Shown here in pieces: positions 59,256-64,000 of a DNA stretch of 64,000 nt. How positions within the stretch are numbered: position 1 is the stretch's first letter; each line of letters starts with the position of its first letter. Where the stretch lies: contig OY970822.1 in NCBI GenBank assembly GCA_963853835.1, forward strand, positions 16,865,501 to 16,929,500, in the 5' to 3' direction. Below the pieces are notes generated by a model that was given only the letters and a program-made list of their open reading frames with translations, made no database searches and had not been told where the DNA came from. The DNA comes from Calendula officinalis. Its lineage: Eukaryota > Streptophyta > Magnoliopsida > Asterales > Asteraceae. A program made the translations under genes and the position numbers.

Positions 59256-59818
59256 AATAATGATGTATGGTGCGTACCAATATTCCGCCCGGAAGGGTCG
59301 CAACGATGAACGAACAGAAGGAAGGATAATGACAAAATAGGGTGGAGGATCGATCCTCAAGTCCCAACGATAGGAAGCGTGTTAAGCGGTTTTTTCGGAA
59401 TAAAGCACGTGCGCATTTATTGCAGATTTGACCCCAAGACGGCTAAGACGAAAGCTTAAGCTATTACCCACCGGATCTCTAGAAGCACCGATACTCCTTT
59501 ATCCGGAAGACTCACGGGGATCCGGACAAAAGGATGAAACTCTCATTTTCCCGCTCAAAGGAGATCGACTATAAAAGATGAACGTAAGCATCCTTCCAGG
59601 TATCTAAAACAGACCGCATTCAATACATTCACCTAACACTTTCAATTAATTTCCTCCTAGCATTTAACCTTTCGATTCGTACAAATCACTGACTTGAGCG
59701 TCAGAGCGTTCTTACGGGAATTCACCCGGGGAACCTTTGACTTAGAGTTGTTCGTTGATCGCAGGATCACCGTTGGAACCACCCTGCTTGAAGAACGACG
59801 GAATCCGGTTCCAACATG

Positions 59819-59836
59819 TGGCGCCATCCGTGGGAC
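59819..59836 (+). other. primer binding site-like sequence of the Tat element
   Basis: TGGCGCCATCCGTGGGACC directly after the probable LTR end. Tat-type elements usually have TGGCGCC.. at this place; I do not assign the tRNA with certainty. Confidence 0.7.
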
Positions 59837-59846
59837 CTTGAACATA

Positions 59847-62800
59847 ATGGTCCAAGAAACATCGATCGGAGGTATAGACCCCTCGCAAGTCACACCGACG
59901 AGATCTCCAACTGAAGGTTTGCTCACACCCACACCGACGCCGTCACTATTAAACTCATCTTCGTGTCCTCCTCCATTGGAGAATGCGGAAGGTGGCCCTA
60001 CGCCGGAAGAAATGGAGGAGTTTAACCTCTTTTGCCAATTTAGAAAAATGAGGCAGTTAGAGAAGACCCGTCCGAGGGTGACGGAGGTAAATGCAGGGGT
60101 TAGCAAAACCCTCGAGTATTCCAGTGAAGATGAATCCGTGGAGGAGGTGTACGCCGAAAAGAAGCCAGAAAAGAGCGTCTGGATGGAGAAATCCCCTCTA
60201 AAGGTCCTGGCCGAAAAGAAAGGTTCCCATAAAAGGCAGAAGGCTCCGGAGAAGGCTCTCCATACAAGCGGTCGTACTTTCCTGTCTCCATTCACGGACG
60301 AAATTAACGATGTACCTATACCCGCAGGGTTGAAAGGACCACGCGTGAAGTCATACGATGGAACGGGTGACCAAGACGATCATGTCGCAAGCTTTCGGTG
60401 GGTTGTACGTATGATCCCCATGGACTAAAGGATGTGGTGTCTTTTCTTCGCCGGAACTCTAGAGGGTTCGGCACGATATTGGTTTTCCAGCCTTCCACAA
60501 AGAAGCATACCTAACTTCGAAGAACTGGTGGTACAATTTACTCACAGCTTCATACAACAGAAGAAGTACCAGCAACAGTCGCAATCCATCATGGCGTGTC
60601 GACAAAGGGAAGGCGAATCGAATAAATCTTACTTCAGAAGGTTTAACGAACAAAGCAGGAAAATGCCCGTTAGAGAAGACTCGCTCATAATCGCAGCTTT
60701 CACGTATGGCCTAAGGGAAGGAGAACTCTTCAGGGAGTTGTCCAAAAGATACTTCAAGAGGGCTGACGATATGATTAGCACGGTCAACAGATCCTTGAAG
60801 CAAGAAGAAGAGAGTGCTGAAAAGCTGCGGTTTGAAGCTCAGGAGAGGAAAGGGACGCCCGGTTCTGGGTCGACTCGGCATCACGAACGGTTAAAGCCCA
60901 TGTACAGGCCAGGTCACCAGAGTAGTCAGAGCAAAAAATACCCATAGAGGACGTCCGACGGGAGGTCGGTCGCAGGGAGACAGGTATGAACCATACCGCC
61001 CTGAGGCATTCGCAGCGAACGAAGCACGGGGGGGATAAGGATGGTCGGACGACCAGGAAAATATACCCGAGAGACCCAAACGCATATTGTGAATTCCACA
61101 AAATCATGGGTCATGAGACTGCATCTTGCGAAAGTTATCGGAGGGAGAAAGAGGCGTCCGATAAAGCAAAGGTGGTCTGTGTCGCAGAACCACCGGCCAA
61201 AGGGAAAGAGGTCGCGTACGATACTGAAATTATGGCGGTAGAAGAAGGAAATAATGCCCTCCCTCACCCAAGAAAAAGGAAGACCACCACCTTGGAGTTC
61301 GGGAGGAATGAACCCACTCCGGACGGTCATATAGGGGTGGAGCCGCTGGTTATATGTGGAGCTATTGCCCGTCACATGGTCCACAGGATTTATGTGGACG
61401 GAGGGAGTTCTGCAAACATCATATACCATCACTGCTTCCAGAAGTTCCCGCAGGATGTACAAGCTTTCATCAAACCTGCAACCACTTCCGTAATAGGATT
61501 CTCCGGGCAATCCGTATGGCCACGAGGAAAAATCCACCTGCCTTTGGTCCTGACCGACCGGAATACGAATGTTAGCAAAACAATTACAACCGAGTTTATA
61601 GTCATCGAAGCTCCATCTAGGTACAATGCGATCCTAGGGCGAACCGGAATGTGGCAGTAACAAGCAATCGCTTCCATAATCCATGGTTTGCTTAAATTCC
61701 CTTCGGAGCACGGGGTAATCACTGTACGCAGTACGCCAATGCCCATGCCTGAATGTGGTAGTATCACACATCTGGATAGTTGGACAGAGCAGGAAGAAGT
61801 ACACGTGATCATCAACCCAGATTACCCCGAAACCTTTGTCAAGATTGGTCGACACCTTCCGGGAAAGATAAGGTTTGAACTGGAAGCTTTATTAAAAAAG
61901 AACAAACATGTGTTCGCATGGGAACCGGAGGACATGACGGGCGTTTCCAGGAAGGTGATAGAACATAAACTCAACGTCAACTCAGCGTTCGTTCCGGTCA
62001 CACAATCAAAAAGAGGAATGGCTCCGGCACGAAATGAGGTGGTGAATAAGGAGGTGGAAGACCTGGTCGCAGCTGGAGTCCTACGCAGTACGCAATATCC
62101 AAATTGGATATCTAATTCGGTCCTGGTAAAAAAGGGGGACGGATCCATGCGTATGTGCGTTGACTTCAAAGACCTCAACAAAGCTTGTCCGAAGGATAGT
62201 TATCCCCTTCCCGAAATTGAACAGAAGATCGAGTCTCTGGGCGGGTATAAATGGAAATCGTTTTTAGACGCATACAAAGGGTATCACCAAGTACAGATGG
62301 CGAAAGAAGACGAAGAAAAAACGGCTTTCCATACTTCGACGGGCATGTATTGTTTTATCAAAATGTCGTTCGGCCTTCGGAATGCCGGAGCGACATACCA
62401 GCGATTGGTCGATAAAGCGTTCGAGAACCAAATTGGGCGAAACTTAGAGGTGTATGTCGATGATATGGTGATAAAAAGTAGAGAAGATGGAGACCTTATA
62501 AAAGACACAGAAGAAACTTTGTTACGTTTACACACGATTTACATGAAGTTAAATCCGAAAAAATGTTCGTTCGGCATGACTAAAGGGAAGTTTCTGGGTC
62601 ACATCGTCTCTCCGTCCGGAATACAAGCAAACCCTGAAAAGATAGAAACCTTGTTGAATATGAAGACCCCTCGAACGGTGAAAGACGTCCAGAGTCTGAA
62701 TGGTAAACTAGCGGCCCTCGGGCGGTTCCTGGCGAAATCTGCAGAAAAGTCGTTACCTTTCTTCAAAGCCCTCCATGGGTGCACGAAGAAAGGAGAGGTT

Positions 62801-64000
62801 GAATGGTCAGAAGAGGCCGAGAAAGCTTTCGAAAAATTAAAACAACACTTGCGGACCATCCCTTCCGTCGCAAGTCCGATCGTTGGGGAACCCCTCATTA
62901 TGTATATGTCAACCAACCGGGAAGCTGTAAGTTCTGTTCTGATTGCTGAAAGGGGAAAACAGCAGGTTCCGGTTTACTTTGTGAGTAGAACTCTACAAGG
63001 GGCAGAATTGAACTATTCTTTGATTGAAAAAATAATAGTAGCCCTGGATTATTCAGTAAGATGATTGAGAAGGTACTTCCAAGCTCATTCGGTAACAGTC
63101 TTGACGAACCAGCCGATTCGGAGCATCCTGCTCAAACCCGAGAGGTCAGGAAGGGTGACTAAATGGGCAATTGAGTTGGGAGAATATGATATAACGTTCA
63201 AACCAAGGCCAAGCATCAAAGGTCAAGCCTTGGCAGATTTCCTGGTAGAAATGCCTGATGAAGAAAGCGTCATGGCAGTCGAACAGAAAGGAGCGGATGT
63301 CCGGAAGGCCTAGTGGCAGATGTACACGGACGGTGCCGCAGGAGCCGATGGGTGTGGGGCCGGAATCTTATTGACAGGACCAGGCGAAGAAAAGATAACG
63401 TATGCATTACGATTCGATTTCTCATGCTCAAACAATGAAGCCGAGTACGAAGCCTTGCTCGCAGGATTAAGCCTAGCTCATGCAATGGAAATCAAAGAGG
63501 TGGATGCTTTCGCAGATTCCATGCTGTTCGTCAACCAAATAAACGGATCGTACGAAGCTAATGAGAGACACATGAAGCGATACTTGGGGTTAGTCAAAGC
63601 CAACATAGAGAAATTCGGAAAATTCACCATAACTCAGATACCCCGAACCAAGAACAAGGAAGCAGATGCTCTCAGTAAATTAGCATCAATGTTATATTGC
63701 AACCTCACTAAAAAAGTGATAGTGGAAGTACTCCAGAAAATAAGCATAGAAAAAATGAATGAAGAGACGATGGAGCTCAGCATCGACGAAAGCTGTTGGA
63801 TGACTCCTATCTTGCGTTATCTCAACACTGGGATCCTTCCGAACAATGTGCGGGAAGCAAGAAAGTTGCGTGTGAATGCGGGCAAGTACATTTCCAAGAA
63901 TGGTGTCTTATACCGGAAAGGTTATTCTACTCCTTGGCTAAAATGTTTAGGAAAAGCCGAAGCTCAGAAAGCAATCGCAGAGGTGCATGAGGGGCTATGC
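59847..64000 (+). pseudogene. Tat gag-pol with in-frame stops and one frameshift, incomplete
   Basis: Gag starts at ATG 59847 (MVQETSIGGIDPSQ) and includes GPRVKSYDGTGDQDDHVASF and AGTLEGSARYWFSSLP. A zinc-knuckle-like CEFHKIMGHETASC follows. Protease is at about 61390 (YVDGGSSANIIYHH), RT at 62100-62600 (KKGDGSMRMCVDFKDLNKAC, catalytic YVDDMVIKS). The RT-linked RNase H (MYMSTNREAVSSVLI) lacks the first catalytic Asp, as is usual in Tat elements. A second, archaeal-type RNase H at 63320-63700 keeps YTDGAAG, NNEAEYEALLAGL, FADSMLF and NKEADALSKLA. The frame is broken by TAA 60426-60428, a frameshift near 60,950-60,980, TAA 61658-61660, TGA 63062-63064 and TAG 63311-63313. Each stop is one transition from a sense codon. 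Confidence 0.9.

Larger units (their letters stand above)
59262..64000 (+). mobile_element. Tat-clade gypsy element, 5' part, runs off the window
   Basis: The presumed 5' LTR ends at about 59816 (CCAACA), followed two bases later by a primer-site-like TGGCGCCATCCGTGGGA (59819-59835), the form found in Tat/Ogre elements. The LTR start is a guess (around 59262-59270), since no 3' LTR is in view. Coding order gag, protease, RT, RNase H, second RNase H. The second RNase H is diagnostic of the Tat clade. The integrase and 3' LTR lie beyond 64000. Confidence 0.85.

Overview
This is nuclear DNA from a flowering plant. The genes have GT-AG introns and AT-rich intergenic DNA, plastid- and mitochondrion-targeted proteins of plant families are present, and plant-type retrotransposons and MITEs are abundant. 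Gene content and style fit a eudicot. I suspect an asterid such as a daisy-family plant, but the sequence alone does not prove it. Roughly 60% of the window is transposon-derived.

Layout. 1-6.2 kb: a direct duplication, an isolated LTR full of minisatellites, and a two-exon defensin-like peptide gene (minus strand) sitting between two hAT-type MITEs. 6.5-9.6 kb: a 12-exon Tim44-like/mL45-type mitochondrial protein gene (minus). 9.6-12.5 kb: three small DNA transposons. 12.5-16.8 kb: a five-exon GDSL esterase/lipase (plus). 17.4-18.0 kb: the 3' end of a thylakoid TLP18.3 (TPM-domain) gene (minus), cut by a 200-N assembly gap. 18.3-19.9 kb: a PsbP-domain gene fragment (plus) with a frameshift.

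20.6-34.7 kb is a nested transposon block. An old L1-type LINE (minus) is interrupted by a young, complete Ty3/gypsy element (21,034-29,470, one uninterrupted 1,536-codon polyprotein, 5-bp target duplication AACAG) and by a solo LTR (32,126-33,985, duplication CCGAA). It is cut at its 5' side by a second, decayed gypsy element (34,672 to about 42,680) of the same family as the solo LTR.

42.7-57.0 kb is gene territory again: a chloroplast Tat translocase subunit TatA/Tha4 (plus), a group C bZIP transcription factor (minus), and an AAE1-like acyl-activating enzyme (minus) whose start codon appears to be lost and whose 3.7-kb intron holds a TIR-bounded insertion carrying a gene-like exon. From about 59.3 kb to the end lies a Tat-clade gypsy element (plus) with two RNase H domains and several in-frame stops; it runs out of the window before the integrase.

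Functionally the genes are independent single-copy housekeeping or defence loci. The one contextual link is the convergent GDSL lipase/TLP18.3 pair, which matches a neighbouring pair I recall from Arabidopsis chromosome 1 (At1g54790/At1g54780). I see no novel gene system. The most notable items are the defensin-like gene, the broken AAE start, the nested transposon block and the minisatellite with covarying palindromes.
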